A DNA stretch of 64,000 bases from Pestalotiopsis fici W106-1 (GCF_000516985.1 NW_006917093.1:1674001-1738000); one strand, 5' to 3'; numbered from the stretch's first letter, positions 22,013-33,715 are shown. Notes: generated by a model not told the origin, from the sequence alone. Program-made: numbers and translations.

Positions 22013-25000
22013 GTACGATATTGTCACCATTATTATATTACCCCTGGGTACAATATCGTGTTACATTCTATTACAGCCATGGACATCCGCCACGATACAT
22101 AGAAGTGTTAGAGCGCTGCAGGACTGCGTGGGGGTTCCACGTAGGGGCATACAGATTCGTATGTAAGGACCGTTGGATCGCCATACAGGTGGTTCCAACG
22201 GCAGGCTTTAGTTGTTTTCTTTAATATACCGGTGCCTATCACTTTATCGTTGCAGTGATTCTTACACCTTGAATGCACTTTCGCAAAAGATGCCCGCATG
22301 AACACACTGCATATGCTGAAATCCAACTGCTTGGTTTTTACGATCACCACCAAAGAATGATTCCCTATGAACGGTTCATTTGGGCTAATTAAAAAAAAAA
22401 AACACATTTCCTGTGTCACAAGTTTTTATAGCAGCATCCATTCAACCTATCCATTCACGTAGCAAACGATATGCACATTTCGAAGAATACGAGACGGCAG
22501 TAGACAGCAATAAATAGACTGTATGCTTGACTGCCGCGTGGGGTCCCCACAGCCTGCATTTCACGTTAAAGGCTGGATAGACATGACAATAACTCATTCT
22601 TCTGAACCTTCATGTGATTATGACCCTGGTTTCAAAGGCTTTGATGTTTAACCGGATTATTGGTGTCAACGCAAATGCTCTTGAGATGATGCGTCGAAAT
22701 CCTATCGAGAACCATAGTTTTATGCATCAAATCACTAAAGAGAAGGTCTTGTTCCAGAACCCAACCTTGACGACCTCAGTCCTCAAACATTTTCCATTTC
22801 TTTTTGTCGGGTTAGACGCTGTTGGAAACCATGACGTGACAACAATAAGCTTGGAATCTGCAACGCGAATCACTTGTGTGCACTCGTGTATATCACTTTA
22901 GCGACATGACGCTGGAAAACACGCTGCGTACCTCGCAGGTTTGTGAGGCCCATCATCGTAATAAGCTGTCTGCATAAGGACTCACTTCAATGTGAATACA
23001 GACTGATTCCCCTGACTTTGTGGCTGCCGCGATCGGCCTCTAGGTCTAATCAATACCCTTGTAGGTGATGCTGTCCGGGGTGGGGACGAGGGCCTAGAGC
23101 TACTTGCAAAAGGAGCTTCGTCATAAATGCGTCGTCATAAAGAAGAAGAAAATACGTAGTCACAATGAGAAGATGAGCGATGTCATTGTTATTTGCTTGG
23201 GGCAAGGGGGTCTATTGGCGAAAATATGATACAGAGGGGGGCTTCGCCTGGCGACCTCCATGACTGTTAGGCAATCTCCTGACACAACCGCTGCATCAAA
23301 CTGCCTTGCGATATGCCTGTCAGGATGTATTATACCGAGAATGTCGTCGTGAGAAAATGAGCTTCGGTCACCGATTAATGGTTTTACTGGAAGGGTTTAT
23401 GCAGAATGTGTTTCCTTTCGCCAACTGGATTTGAATTTGATTTGCACATGAACAGTTCCGTGGCCGCAAAGCAGGAATATAAGGTAGTTGCGCGGAATGG
23501 TTCATTGCTTCCCTGACCCAAACTCAGCATCGAGAGCTGAGGCATTAGAGCTTGCCAGTGTCCTGACGGGGCAACTCAATACGGCAGGGTATTGTATTTC
23601 TCGGGGTGCGGGCGGCAGTCTAATCTTGGGCCCTGTCACAATATATTCACCACAGTCCAACAGGTCTACGGGTAAACGATCTCACGGTTGCAATATTTTA
23701 ACTGCTAGGACATAGCTCAAAGAGCTACAATTTCAGGTTCTAGCAGATCGGTGTCAAGATATTCGCAGTTCTGGGGCCGCCCACAGCTGACGCCCGAGTC
23801 CATCCACTGGCTGTCCAGCGACAGCATCCAGCGCTGTGATACCGCGTGGTCTTCATTGAGTGATCTTGGCACGGTCTTGTGGTGGCTTGGCTGGTAGGAA
23901 TTGGACCCAAGGGGCAATGCAGTATGTGTTCAATTGTAAGCTGGGCAATAAAGATCCGATGGTCCAGTGATATCTACGGCTATAGCCGGCCAATGGGTGG
24001 ACCGGTGATCTAACCAATCAGGTCAACGGACTAATGGCAGAACCATGGTCTACCATGACAGGATATTTTGCAGGGGTAGACATCATGGTAGAGGCGTCAA
24101 GACTGCCTAGAGAGAATGGTGAATAATACTATGCAAGCCTCTCTTGCTTTTGACCGTGCTTGGATTTCAACTTCTCGAGATACTATTTATTATGGCTCGC
24201 AAATAAGGTGTTTTCTTTATAGTTAGAGTTTCGGGGAAGGTTCCCCCACGGGGATATAATAATACTTGCATAGTTTTCCGTTTTAGGACGGCTTATAGCT
24301 TTCTACTCTTTGCATACCTAATACACCACCTTTCCCCGGACCGGATTTTTCTTTTATGGGGCTGATAATTAGTTGTTCGGGTCGTAGTTATGTCGTATGC
24401 CGATAAACTTCTCGGCTCTTAGAGCGGGACAACGGATCCGCACACTCCAGAAATAAACAAACGCGTAATTAGTTAATAAGCGAAAGTGGAGATGAGGAGA
24501 CGGCAGGCATGCATATATATGACAAGATTTACTGCGATCCTACGCTTAGTCGCAGCCTAATAAATCTCACTCTTGAGAGATTAGGGGATTTAAAGGTAAT
24601 TTATGTCCGAATACTCATTATGAGTATGGGATTTGATAAAACGCCGACTAAATAGCTGCTGAAAACTGGCATAAAACCTACAGAAATAGCTTCGAAAATA
24701 CTAATTATTAGGGATTTCTTTTTGATCCTGTCATGGTGCATACTGTCCTCCTCCGTGGGCATATAGGTCCTGGTTCGTGATCGTTTCCCAACGATTGCGA
24801 GCATGCTCTTTGGCCATTATCGTACAGTGGTAGCAGCATGCCCTGACAGATCCGTTATACTTAAAGGAGGATCGTCGAAAACTCCATTTACGCGTCATGC
24901 CGCGTATTCCATGGGGGAATTTACCAAGGCTTAGCATGTCGGCAGTCGCAACACATTGCACCGCTTTGCTTGATACGGATAATGCCAAGAACTCATATTA

Positions 25001-25810
25001 GTACACAACATTGAATAGTTTTGCAAACTCGCAACCGTGTTGGGTCGCTTTCGCTCAATCTGCCTCCGATGTATCCTACCTTTGATTTAGAAAAAATAAC
25101 AACCAGTAAACAACGACTTATATGGGACGAACATTGGCTAGTATTGCCCATATATGATGGTTTTCGGCATAGTGATGTCTAAGATTGGAGGTTTTGGGAT
25201 TAATAGATGGCAGACCTTATACTAAATGCAGTGCTAGAAAAGTGCTAACGCACTTAATAATAACCCCACAGAAGCGTCTAAAAAGCGGCGCCTGCGGAAA
25301 ATAACCTTTTTTAGTTTTAAACGGACCTTTACGGTATTGCAATCTTTCTCCAATGATATCGCACGCCCATCGGTGTGTGTTTATATAACTGCGTGCTTGC
25401 TAATTCTCGCGATAACTGCGCCTAACATGACTAAGGATATAATTTCTTTAAATAACAATCCTTAGTTTTGGTAACACAGAGCCAATATGGTTTTCTTAAC
25501 AATATGGACCAAGAAATTACATAACTGTTAGAATATAGCTATTCGCGGCCTCGTATGACTATAGCATTTAGGTAGACAAGATGGATCAGAACGCGGTTAG
25601 CAAGCCACCACAGCCACGAGGTGACTTTCGGCTGCCATCATCCGTACGGCCAAGGCCGTTCTCCATGGCCATCGTGCGTAGGGGAACTAGTTCCCTTCTT
25701 TCCTTTTGTACACAACGTTGAATGTAGATTTATTTGCCATAGCCCCTGGTGCAAGAAAGTGAAATCGATCCGGATGGTGTAGCCATTCCAATATGAACCT
25801 ATTTGTTTTT

Positions 25811-25958
25811 CTCACCTGAGCCGATATCGAAGGGGATAAGTGATCGTTAACGGAGTGAAAGTAGATTGAGTTGATCTTAACGAGCTACAGAAGAGATGCG
25901 CTGAAGAGCTATCTAATATACCCAAGCAGGTGATCTGCGGTGGGTCAAACTACATCAC
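25811..25958 (+). repeat. Diverged direct repeat, copy 2
   Basis: Partner of the repeat at 21858-22012, about 4 kb downstream in the same direction. The spacing would allow an LTR-element relic, but no element ends or internal polyprotein were recognised. Confidence 0.6.
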
Positions 25959-26417
25959 GTAACAGCAAATGGATCTGCAATTCTCGTGGATGGTTCGGCA
26001 TACTCTGAATCAATACAGACGAGCGCCGGCCAAGTACTGGTAGTAAGCCTTGCATGATAGTCAGCCTCAGATGATTTCCAAAGAGTTGTACCTGTGCGGA
26101 CTGGATTTCTTGTGAGGTCTGTATCAAAGAGTTGACGTAAGAGACGTCTTTATTTAATGTTGAAAAACATATTCAAATTGTGCAAATTGGTACATAAATG
26201 AGTGAATGAGATATTATCCATGCTGTCAAGGTTCTCGATTGATTCTAATAGGAAATTGAAGGTCCAGCCAGCTTCACTCATGGGATGATGCCAATCAGAA
26301 AATTTGGAGACACTTCTTTCCTTCTAATTTCGGGCGTCCGACTTGTTTTCTCTTTTATCACCTCACTCGGTGTCATATGCATGATCTTTCCCTCTGTGTG
26401 GCAATGATAGGAGGATC

Positions 26418-28170
26418 TCACTCACCACCCTCCTTTCTACGCTCTTCCAACCCGAAGTCTGTCTCAAGATGCGTGCGCATTGCAACTTCCTTTACAACCG
26501 CGCTGACGAAGAAGCCTAATAATGAGAAACCTATTCCAACTTGCCAGCATAATCGAAGACTATCCACGAAAATGCTATTCACCTGGCTGTTCACAAGAGG
26601 GTCGCTTGTTATAGTGCCAATTTGACCGCCTGAGGCTAGTGCATAAGCGCCTCCGTTGCTCAGAAGACTCTGCAATTGCTTATCTTGCAACCTCTCTTGG
26701 ACAAGTGAGTTCACTTGAGAATTGAATATGGCAGCTGGAATAGCTACGCCCCAAACTCCTCCAAAACTTCGGACGAATCCCCAAGTCGCTGTTGCGACAG
26801 CTTGGTCAACTTCCGATAGAGGTGCCTGGATACACGGGAGAGTTGTCGTGGTAAGGATACCTGCAGCAGCAGCACCGATACACTGGCTACCCGCCCAGTA
26901 TGCGGTGGAAGACTTCTCGTCGAGACGACTAAAGAGCCCAAATGAGATAGCAAAGAGGGCATACCCCAAGAAGAACCAAGGGCGGTAACGACCAAACTTG
27001 GACACGCCAAAGCCGGCAATCATGGCAAAAGGCATGGCCAGGGCTGCCATTGGGAGTATATTGACACCAGATGTAATGGCATCAGTCCTTAATACAGCTT
27101 GAAAGTAAAGCGGCCTAAGTCACGTGGTCAGTCAGATTTCCCACAGTTTTTGGGAAAGAAAATGCTTACATGAAATAAGTGATCCAATACGTCAGCATGG
27201 AATGTACGAAGGCCACAGCAAAGCCACCGAGCGATGTGCGATTCGAGAACAATCGAATTGGCATGGTTGGCTCGGGGATCTATCGCGTGGACTCGATACC
27301 AAGAAAAGCAGCTATACCAAGCACACCCAGAACCAATGGTAGGATTGTCCTCCAAGAGGACCATGGAAACTCCACGCCACCCCAGGTGAGTGCCAACAGC
27401 ACAGAGACCACAGAAGCAATCAGTAGGACATTTCCGCCAAAGTCCACCCGCTTTAGAGAATTGCGCATGGAATCCTTCTTATACTGCACGCGCAAGACCG
27501 CAAAGAGCATAATCAGGGCCACACCGGATACTGGAAGGTTTAGATAGAAGATCCATCTCCATGTCACTCTTTCCGATAACAACCCGCCAATAACGGGCCC
27601 GAGCACTACAGCTACCGTATAGGCAGTAAAGATAATGCTAATAAACTTGGGACGTTGGCGTAAAGGCAAGAGGTCAGCGACGACAATCTCAATCAGGATA
27701 TTGATGCCACCACCACCGATGCCTTGGATCGCGCGACCAACAATCAAAGCGCCGAGGTTTGGTGCTGACCCGGACACTGCCGAGCCGACAGCGAACAATA
27801 AGACAGCAAGCAAGGTCAAGCTGCGGCGGCCAAAGATGTTGGCCGTCTGTCCATATATCGGCTGAAACGCGGTCATGGTAAGGAAGTAGGCATTGGCAAT
27901 CCAGATGAAGGCATAAGTGGAGCCAAGATCGTGAACTATAGACGGCATTGCCGTTGAGATCACAGAGACATCCAGTGCTGATAGTAGTGAAGCAATCATT
28001 AAGGAGACAATGATGGCCTATAATCCCATATTAGCTCACTAGCACGCGGGATTTCGAAACTCTTGACGTACCCAAAAACGAAAAGAATGGCTTGGCTGCG
28101 GCGGGTTGTTATCCACGTCTTGCGACGGGTTGGTATCAACATCTTGCGACGTGTTACTGGTAGAAGCCAT
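26418..28170 (-). pseudogene. 14-TM MFS drug/metabolite transporter interrupted by an in-frame TAG
   Basis: A DHA2-type major facilitator (14-helix efflux family) in three exons: 28072-28170, 27170-28017 and 26418-27114, 547 codons before the final stop. The start MASTSNTSQDVDTNPSQD gives a hydrophilic N-terminus. Helix 1 follows with SALDVSVISTAMPSIVHDLG (motif D1), then FQPIYGQTANIFGRR (motif A) and VGRAIQGIGGGGINILIEIV. Motif C appears as LGPVIGGLLSERVTWRWIFY. The splice joins restore FRFWAIIVSLM and TYFMPLYFQAVLRTDA. At 27280-27282 the frame meets TAG inside an otherwise perfect stretch (FLGIEST-R-stop-IPEPTMPIRLF), where relatives read straight through. All downstream helices remain open. 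The product would be cut after about 8 helices, so I class it as a recent pseudogene; a sequencing error or strain-specific allele is the alternative. Confidence 0.8.
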
Positions 28171-28991
28171 GACGAGCGGGAACCCACACCAGTTCACGAT
28201 GAAACTTGAAGGTGAGAAAAAATGAGGTAGTCAGAACCGAATGCACTAGCAATAAGACATGGGCGACAAAACAAGTCGAATACAGAGACCGAGAAAACAC
28301 AGAGCTTTGACGAGACCGGGCCGACCTTGGGGGGAAAGTGGCGGCCCGCTTGTCCCAAAGGCAGGGCACAACCAACACGTAAAGAGCAGCCTGAAACTGC
28401 GCGCAATCATGCAAGATGATATCTTTCTGCGTAGTATTTGTTGTAAAGAAAGGTGACAGCGACTAGGGTTCTAACAGGATAGGAACCCAAGGCAGAAAGA
28501 TATGTTGTGGAATAGCGGGTAGGACAAGGCACCTAGCAAGCCGGCATGTGTACAGATACAGACTATGAACATTCGGAAAGTGAAAGAGACAGAGTGCGGA
28601 CACCGTGTGTTACGTACAAATTCGTACTACACATTCCTGGCTCTGTATCTTACCTCTGTCCCTACCCCTGTGCCCTGTGTTTCTGTTATTTCGGCTATTG
28701 CGGTGTCACATTGGAGTCCTGCGCGGTTTGGCGCCCGCCCCCACCATTATCTGCATCCGACCCCTGTACATGCACCTACTCATGCAGTTATTCCCGCCTC
28801 GTAGGGTTGGCTCCGGTGCACCAACATTAGGCGGGTTGGCCCACTTGAGCGGCATACATCTGGTTGCCGAAGTGAAGGCCTTTGACGCTGGACTGCCGGT
28901 TGAAGAAAATCCCATGCAGTCAGCGAGAATAGGATTGTCCCCATGATCTTCGAAGAATCGCGAGAGCCATAGTCAAAGCCCATCCTTCATC
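28171..28991. other. Intergenic between MFS and Zn2Cys6 fragment (divergent)
   Basis: An 820-base spacer upstream of both genes. It would be the shared promoter of the transporter and the regulator in the ancestral cluster. No motif could be assigned. Confidence 0.4.
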
Positions 28992-29481
28992 ATGTCTACA
29001 AAATTCAGAGAAACCCTATTACCTATGCGCCAGAGTTGCAATAGATGTAGGGAGCTCAAAGTCAAGTGTCAGAGAAGTTCAGGCGGTCAATTTCGCGATG
29101 CACCCGCTTCCTGTATGCGATGCACCAGGGGCGGAGCAGTGTGTACCTACAGTCGTAAGTCATTTCCACAATAACCACCAAGGCTGGTCTCATAGGACAC
29201 TGCATTCTAAGTACGCAATTCGATCGACTAATTCGAGAGACTTGACAGCACAACAGCGCAATGGCAGGCCACCACTATCAGGATGCGCACAGGATCTTTC
29301 CCCAAGCGTGGCACACAGAAAGCATGCCCGGCACCCTGCCCTGGGCACAACGACGCAGTCGGATGTGAGCTGTTTGACGGTCGGAGGGCCGTCTCCGCGT
29401 GAGGGAGAGTGTTTCAATATTGAACTAAATCCGGAGCTATACAACTTTTTCAAGATGCCTGGGATTGAAACGGGGCCATAG
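28992..29481 (+). CDS. Truncated AflR-type Zn2Cys6 DNA-binding protein
   Basis: Exons 28992-29154 and 29249-29481 give 131 residues. The N-terminus is a complete Zn2Cys6 cluster, Cys16, 19, 26, 41, 44 and 51: RQSCNRCRELKVKCQ, a 14-residue loop, then ASCMRCTRGGAVCTYS. The long loop is like that of AflR-type regulators of polyketide clusters. After the cluster only a short Ser/Gly/Pro-rich tail remains, ending at PELYNFFKMPGIETGP and TAG, whereas relatives run to 400 residues or more. No continuation was found in the following 500 bases. The intron acceptor (GACAG at 29248) is the best in-frame choice, not the only one. It is either a remnant that lost its activation domain or a short DNA-binding-only protein. 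Next to an efflux pump and an EthD protein it fits a former pathway regulator. Confidence 0.6.
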
Positions 29482-29980
29482 CCCGTGACAATCTCATCCC
29501 GTTGCCATATATGCGCCTCGTCATGTTTCATTTGCATTTCTGTGCAATGGACCTGTCTCTTATCGGAACTGCGCAAAATGAGTTCTGGCTGCGGTTGGGG
29601 GAAGCTGCTTGACATTCTTTCTCTCTGGCCCCTTGGCTGTGAAAAGTGCTTAGATGTGTGCAAGTGAGTGTGTGTCAGCATGTGTGTGCATATCAAGTGA
29701 GGTGGATGAAGAGTTATTCCGCTTTATGCAGATTGCTCGGTGCATCATACGCATTTGAATCACGGTACATCATGCCGTTGGTTGCACAGGTGGAAGTGGA
29801 ATCTTATTGGACGGCCAAGTCCCAACCCTGCCCGGATCTGACCCTGACATTCCTATATAAATGGGTGAACAAAATTTCACTTCTTTCACCTATTTTCTTT
29901 CAGATAGCTCTATCTAATTCCGAACCTAACATCCGGGAACTTATTGCGTATAGTCCTCAAGTCATTACATTTCTATCACC
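29482..29980. other. Intergenic upstream of EthD gene
   Basis: A 500-base gap containing a probable promoter for the EthD gene: TATATAAATG near 29854, about 130 bases before the start, followed by a CT-rich leader. Confidence 0.45.
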
Positions 29981-30484
29981 ATGGCCGATCAACAGCCCGA
30001 TCAAGATGTTCGAAAGATGCTGCTCAAGTGGTCCGTCCACCACTTCAAGCTACCTGAGGTGGACGACCAAGCTTTTGCGAAATGGTACACAGAAGTCCAG
30101 GTTCCTCAAATGATGAAGATCGTTCAAAGGCATGGTATCTTGAAGTATACGCTCGTGAGTCTGATGCAGAAGCGCAGCGCTTGGAAGTTCTATGAATAAC
30201 TCTGCCGCCAGTATATCACCCCCACTTATTTGCGTCAAGGGTTCGAGGCAGAAATCAAGGAGCAGAAGTCGGCGCCTGGTTGGAAGCTGGCTCCCTTTGA
30301 TGTAACATCTACTTATTGGGTCGACGACCCAGACAAACTCAAGGCCATGCTCGCAGATCCCGACTGGGAAAATATTGTGATTGCCTCAGAGAGGCCTTGG
30401 ATTGATACGGAGAGAGCCGAATGCCAAGTTGGATTCGAGACTACATTTCTCGAGGATGGAGAGATTGTCAATGTAAAGCCTTAG
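29981..30484 (+). CDS. EthD-domain protein (dimeric alpha-beta barrel)
   Basis: A 148-residue protein in two exons, 29981-30154 and 30212-30484 (57-base intron, GTGAGT/CCAG). The N-terminus MADQQPDQDVRKMLLKWSVH is followed by HFKLPEVDDQAFAKWYTEVQ and then VPQMMKIVQRHGILKYTL, the pattern of EthD/ferredoxin-like barrel proteins: beta strand, helix with D/E..F..W, and H-x-P-like segment. The second exon ends with DPDWENIVIASERPWID. In fungi such proteins occur beside polyketide synthases, for example the EthD-type decarboxylase/dehydratase of anthraquinone pathways, so a tailoring role is plausible but not shown. The reading frame is intact although its neighbours are damaged. Confidence 0.7.
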
Positions 30485-31028
30485 AGGCATGGCAAGAACT
30501 TGCTCCAACTTGGACATCTCCATTTCAGCTTGCTGCATAGAGGCAAAATCAGGAAAATTGAACACTCATTCTGACAATAATCGTGAAAATGCCCGAATAA
30601 GAAATATTGTTGCATGAGGTGTCGATTATCGCTGCGGACCGTGGTCGTGCAAAAGTGATTTCGTCTGAGTCTACGCAGAACCACCAAACCACAATCAGAA
30701 CCGCTCTTGGAAACCCCTCATCCGCTCCCTGTCTTTCCTTCACAGTATCTGCCAATATGACGTAGTATTACAAAGCAGCAGTGTACAAACACAAAGGTTT
30801 ACATACGGCGCTGATCCGGTGTTTTTGTGTTCAGTATAGATCCAATACCAGTAGAAATTGCAATGTTCGGCTTGGAATCTCAGGCTCCATCAATCGCGGA
30901 CCGTCGTTTGGAACATGATAGATGTCCATGGCGGAATTACCAAACGTCCTGATTTCTCGTTCCCCAATGCTACACAAATTACGTGACTCGGTTGTTTATA
31001 GACTACGATATTATTGTCAAACTATGGC
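30485..31028. other. Intergenic after EthD gene
   Basis: 3' flank of the EthD gene running into decayed MFS sequence. No gene is supported. Confidence 0.4.
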
Positions 31029-31247
31029 TTATGGATACCCTTGTTCCTCCGCGGCTAATATCAATACTATTCTATCGCTGAGCGGTGCCGTCATGAACCC
31101 GGCAATGGTAGTCCCAATGAACGGCGGAATGCTCACAAGGCCGGCTTGAGCTGCATCAAATAGATAGGGCTCCACAGGCATGTAGGTTGACAAAACCGTG
31201 ATGGATATCTAAAACCCAGCAGTGGCCATGCCGTAAAGAACTGCAAC
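31029..31247 (-). pseudogene. Fragment of a second MFS transporter
   Basis: Translating the minus strand from 31247 gives VAVLYGMATAGF, a TAG stop at 31209-31211, ISITVLSTYMPVEPYLFDAA and then a stretch with GLVSIPPFIGTTIAGF and PLSDR before a TAA at 31029. This matches the central loop and helices 7-8 of 12-TM MFS transporters, where PLSDR is the motif-A-like turn. Coding-like sequence with MFS character may continue to about 31690 in shifted frames (for example PVWAPMSLELGSIFEEL). No full gene can be assembled. It is a decayed copy in the same segment as the interrupted DHA2 pump. Confidence 0.6.
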
Positions 31248-31991
31248 AAACAGAACAGCAGGAAATTCGAACATAACGACCAAAGGTTGCGTAACGTGAT
31301 GAAGCAGTTAGTTGACACACATACCGGAATCAATACAGATCTTGAGCTTCTGGGTATAGCTGTTGTTGAGTTCCTCGAATATGGAACCAAGTTCAAGGCT
31401 CATTGGGGCCCAGACAGGTGTCACAGCGGCGATCCTGAACTCATCAGTGATTATTTTGCATGCAGAAGACCTCGGCGAGGCACAATACGATGAACAGATA
31501 AATACATACAAATCAAATACAACCAGAGAGTACAGTATGACGTGGCCAAAATTTATCGATTTTCCCCCATTTTCTCCATGTCGGTCGTGCCGATGATATC
31601 CAATGCAATTTGCTTCAGCTCGGTCGCTACAAAAGTTCGGCACGGCGGCGCTGATCTTCATGGTCCCTCTCTCCATGTAAGTTAACATCTTGCTATTTGG
31701 CGTACAATCAATCTCAACCTCAATTCATCAATATGGCAAACCCATATTAGCGAGTCAATTGAGCATTTTGTCATCCCGAACTTTAAATTCCAAAAAGGCA
31801 CTCACTACTTTGGACGTGCGTCTTGCATACAAAGGAGTCCAACCCAACTGCAGCCAAGATTGCCGTAATTGGCACCTGCTTTCGGGGTAGGATTCAGTCC
31901 CAACTTAAGCTTTGCGAAAGGCGCGCTGTATGATTACAGAATTGTTATAATCGCGCTGTTTTGCAACGGTGAATCGTCCAGCTGCCCATTG

Positions 31992-32029
31992 AAGCCTACC
32001 CTCTACCTCCCTCTGTACACGGACCAAAA
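31992..32029 (+). repeat. 37-base island, copy 2
   Basis: Copy of 21745-21781 carrying one extra C (TACCTCCC versus TACTCCC). Flanking sequences are unrelated by eye, so only this short core has been preserved or moved. Confidence 0.6.
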
Positions 32030-32867
32030 CGACAGCCGACTTGGGTATCTGATGCCGCAGCAGCTCCCAGTCCATAAGATAGCAGACCTCAGTCGCAGAG
32101 AACAAGTCGAGAGAACGATGAAAAGACCTAGTGGACCAGGATCTTCCTCCCTTGACAAATTGAGACAGCTCAGTTCCATTGGACTGAGACTGAGGGAAGC
32201 AAGAATGGTAATGAGTCTTGACGTCGCAATCCTCAAAGACTTGAAGGAATACTACATAATCTTTTTTCAAGCTCCTGACCTTCTTGGGGCGTTCAAAGAG
32301 TTTTGTGCTGTTGCCATGCACGATTTCAAGAGACGAATGAATGCGCTAGAGCGGTGCATTGAGTTGGAGTGCATGAGGTGCGACACGCTCATCAGTCAGT
32401 TGGAGGATGCCAAATTCATCGCAAGTGTCAAGGATATTTATGCATGCTGTTTACCTATCGGATTTGTAACGGGTCGGCCGATATGACTTTTTAGTACGGC
32501 CTCATCCTCGAGGCTTAAAGCAAAGAAAACGAGATCGCAAAACGACATGCGATTAACCAAGATTCGACAGCGCGCATAGACGAGCAAGGGCGCAATATTG
32601 CCTCGGACACACAGCAGGACAGCACATCAATGCACATTATCACACTAATAACTCTGATTTTCCTTCCAAGGAACATTTTTTGTTGTAAGATACCTATATC
32701 CTCGTTGAGATAAATTGTGGCAGTCAGGCCTGACACATATTCAGACTTTGCTCGACATGGGAATATCCGGCTACGATTCTATTGATAGCCTTGCGACAAT
32801 GACCACGAGTTCATTCTGGATGCTTGTTGGCATTTTGGCTATCAGTGATGGCGACAGGATTTATTGT

Positions 32868-32899
32868 GTGCGCGCTCATTGTGCGCGCTCATTGTGCGC
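32868..32899 (+). repeat. 13-base tandem repeat, about 2.5 units
   Basis: GTGCGCGCTCATT is repeated twice head to tail and followed by a partial third unit, GTGCGC. It lies in non-coding, degenerate sequence. Confidence 0.7.
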
Positions 32900-33715
32900 C
32901 ACAAGGCAAGAGGAAAGGCAAAGGCAAAGGCAGAGTCAGCGGCAAGAAAACGCCGGGCATTAGGGAAATGCAACGAAAATGACTTTCAAAAGAATCTGGA
33001 TGTCTAATGAAACCCCAATGTTTATGTAGTTTGTACGGATTGCAGATCTAAGTAATAGGATACTACAATGTCCGGGTCCGAGAGTGGAGCTACCCAACTA
33101 ATAACGGACTGATTGCATTTGTAAGCTCACCAAGTGCGACAAGCTGCTGAGCGGACAAGATTGCGCCGAACGGAGACATATCTGGTAATAAACAAAAACG
33201 GCACTGCCATATTGCTGACCAATTCTTTATCGGCACTTTTTTTCTGCATCTCTTGGTTGTGTCTCACAAGCATGGATATATGTCCTTTCCAGCAGAGAGT
33301 ATGTCCTATACAATTTCAAGGCTCCACCACCGTCTAGGATCCCTAGCAAAGAAATGGACATTTGGTTTGGTAATGTTTCTATACGACTTGGGTATAACGC
33401 CTCGAGGGCATTGCTTGACTAAGCCGTGGTGCTCGGTGTCCAGACAACACCGAGGCTGGGGAACTGGCAAGAAGCAGATGATATTGAGCAGAGTAAAAGT
33501 ATCGTGGCTCGGGTCCGACGAGGTCCACGTGAATTTGAGAAGTATCGAGATGTTTTGAGTATAAGAAGTAAAGAGTTATCCAACACTGAATTGAGATTTT
33601 GATAAGATCACTTTCTCGCCAGCTTTCTCTTCATCGCCCTGGTCCGGTTTCAACTCTGCTATACAATTTCATCCAACACCAAGACTTGATCTCGAGACTT
33701 TACCAAATTCCCACC

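Larger units (their letters stand above)
20339..26417. other. Gene-poor, AT-rich segment with degenerate repeats
   Basis: Six kilobases with no intact gene. Composition shifts to AT-rich, most clearly at 24,100-25,560, with many stop codons in every frame. It contains one member of a 37-base island shared with 31992-32029 and a diverged direct repeat at 21858-22012 and 25811-25958. A 60-codon coding-like fragment around 21657-21839 (WLQDVRDQGRLAKAYPLLPL) is cut off upstream by stops. The picture fits old transposon or gene remnants altered by repeat-induced point mutation; that is an inference, since no recognisable transposase or reverse transcriptase motif was found. Confidence 0.5.
31248..33715. 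other. Degenerate accessory sequence
   Basis: About 2.4 kb without an intact gene. It holds possible further MFS remains to 31690, the second 37-base island (31992-32029), a 13-base tandem repeat at 32868-32899 and an 8-base-arm hairpin at 33432-33454. A 205-codon open frame at 31869-32486 has no recognisable domain. The last 100 bases are the leader of the NmrA-like gene. Confidence 0.45.

Noticed and set aside
28546..28946. Overlapping Cys/Pro-rich plus-strand open frames
   Set aside because: Three frames are open together over a CT-rich promoter-like tract; none has a domain.
31869..32486. 205-codon plus-strand open frame containing the second 37-base island
   Set aside because: The start is not in a convincing context, there is no domain, and the surrounding sequence is degenerate; kept only as part of the accessory segment.
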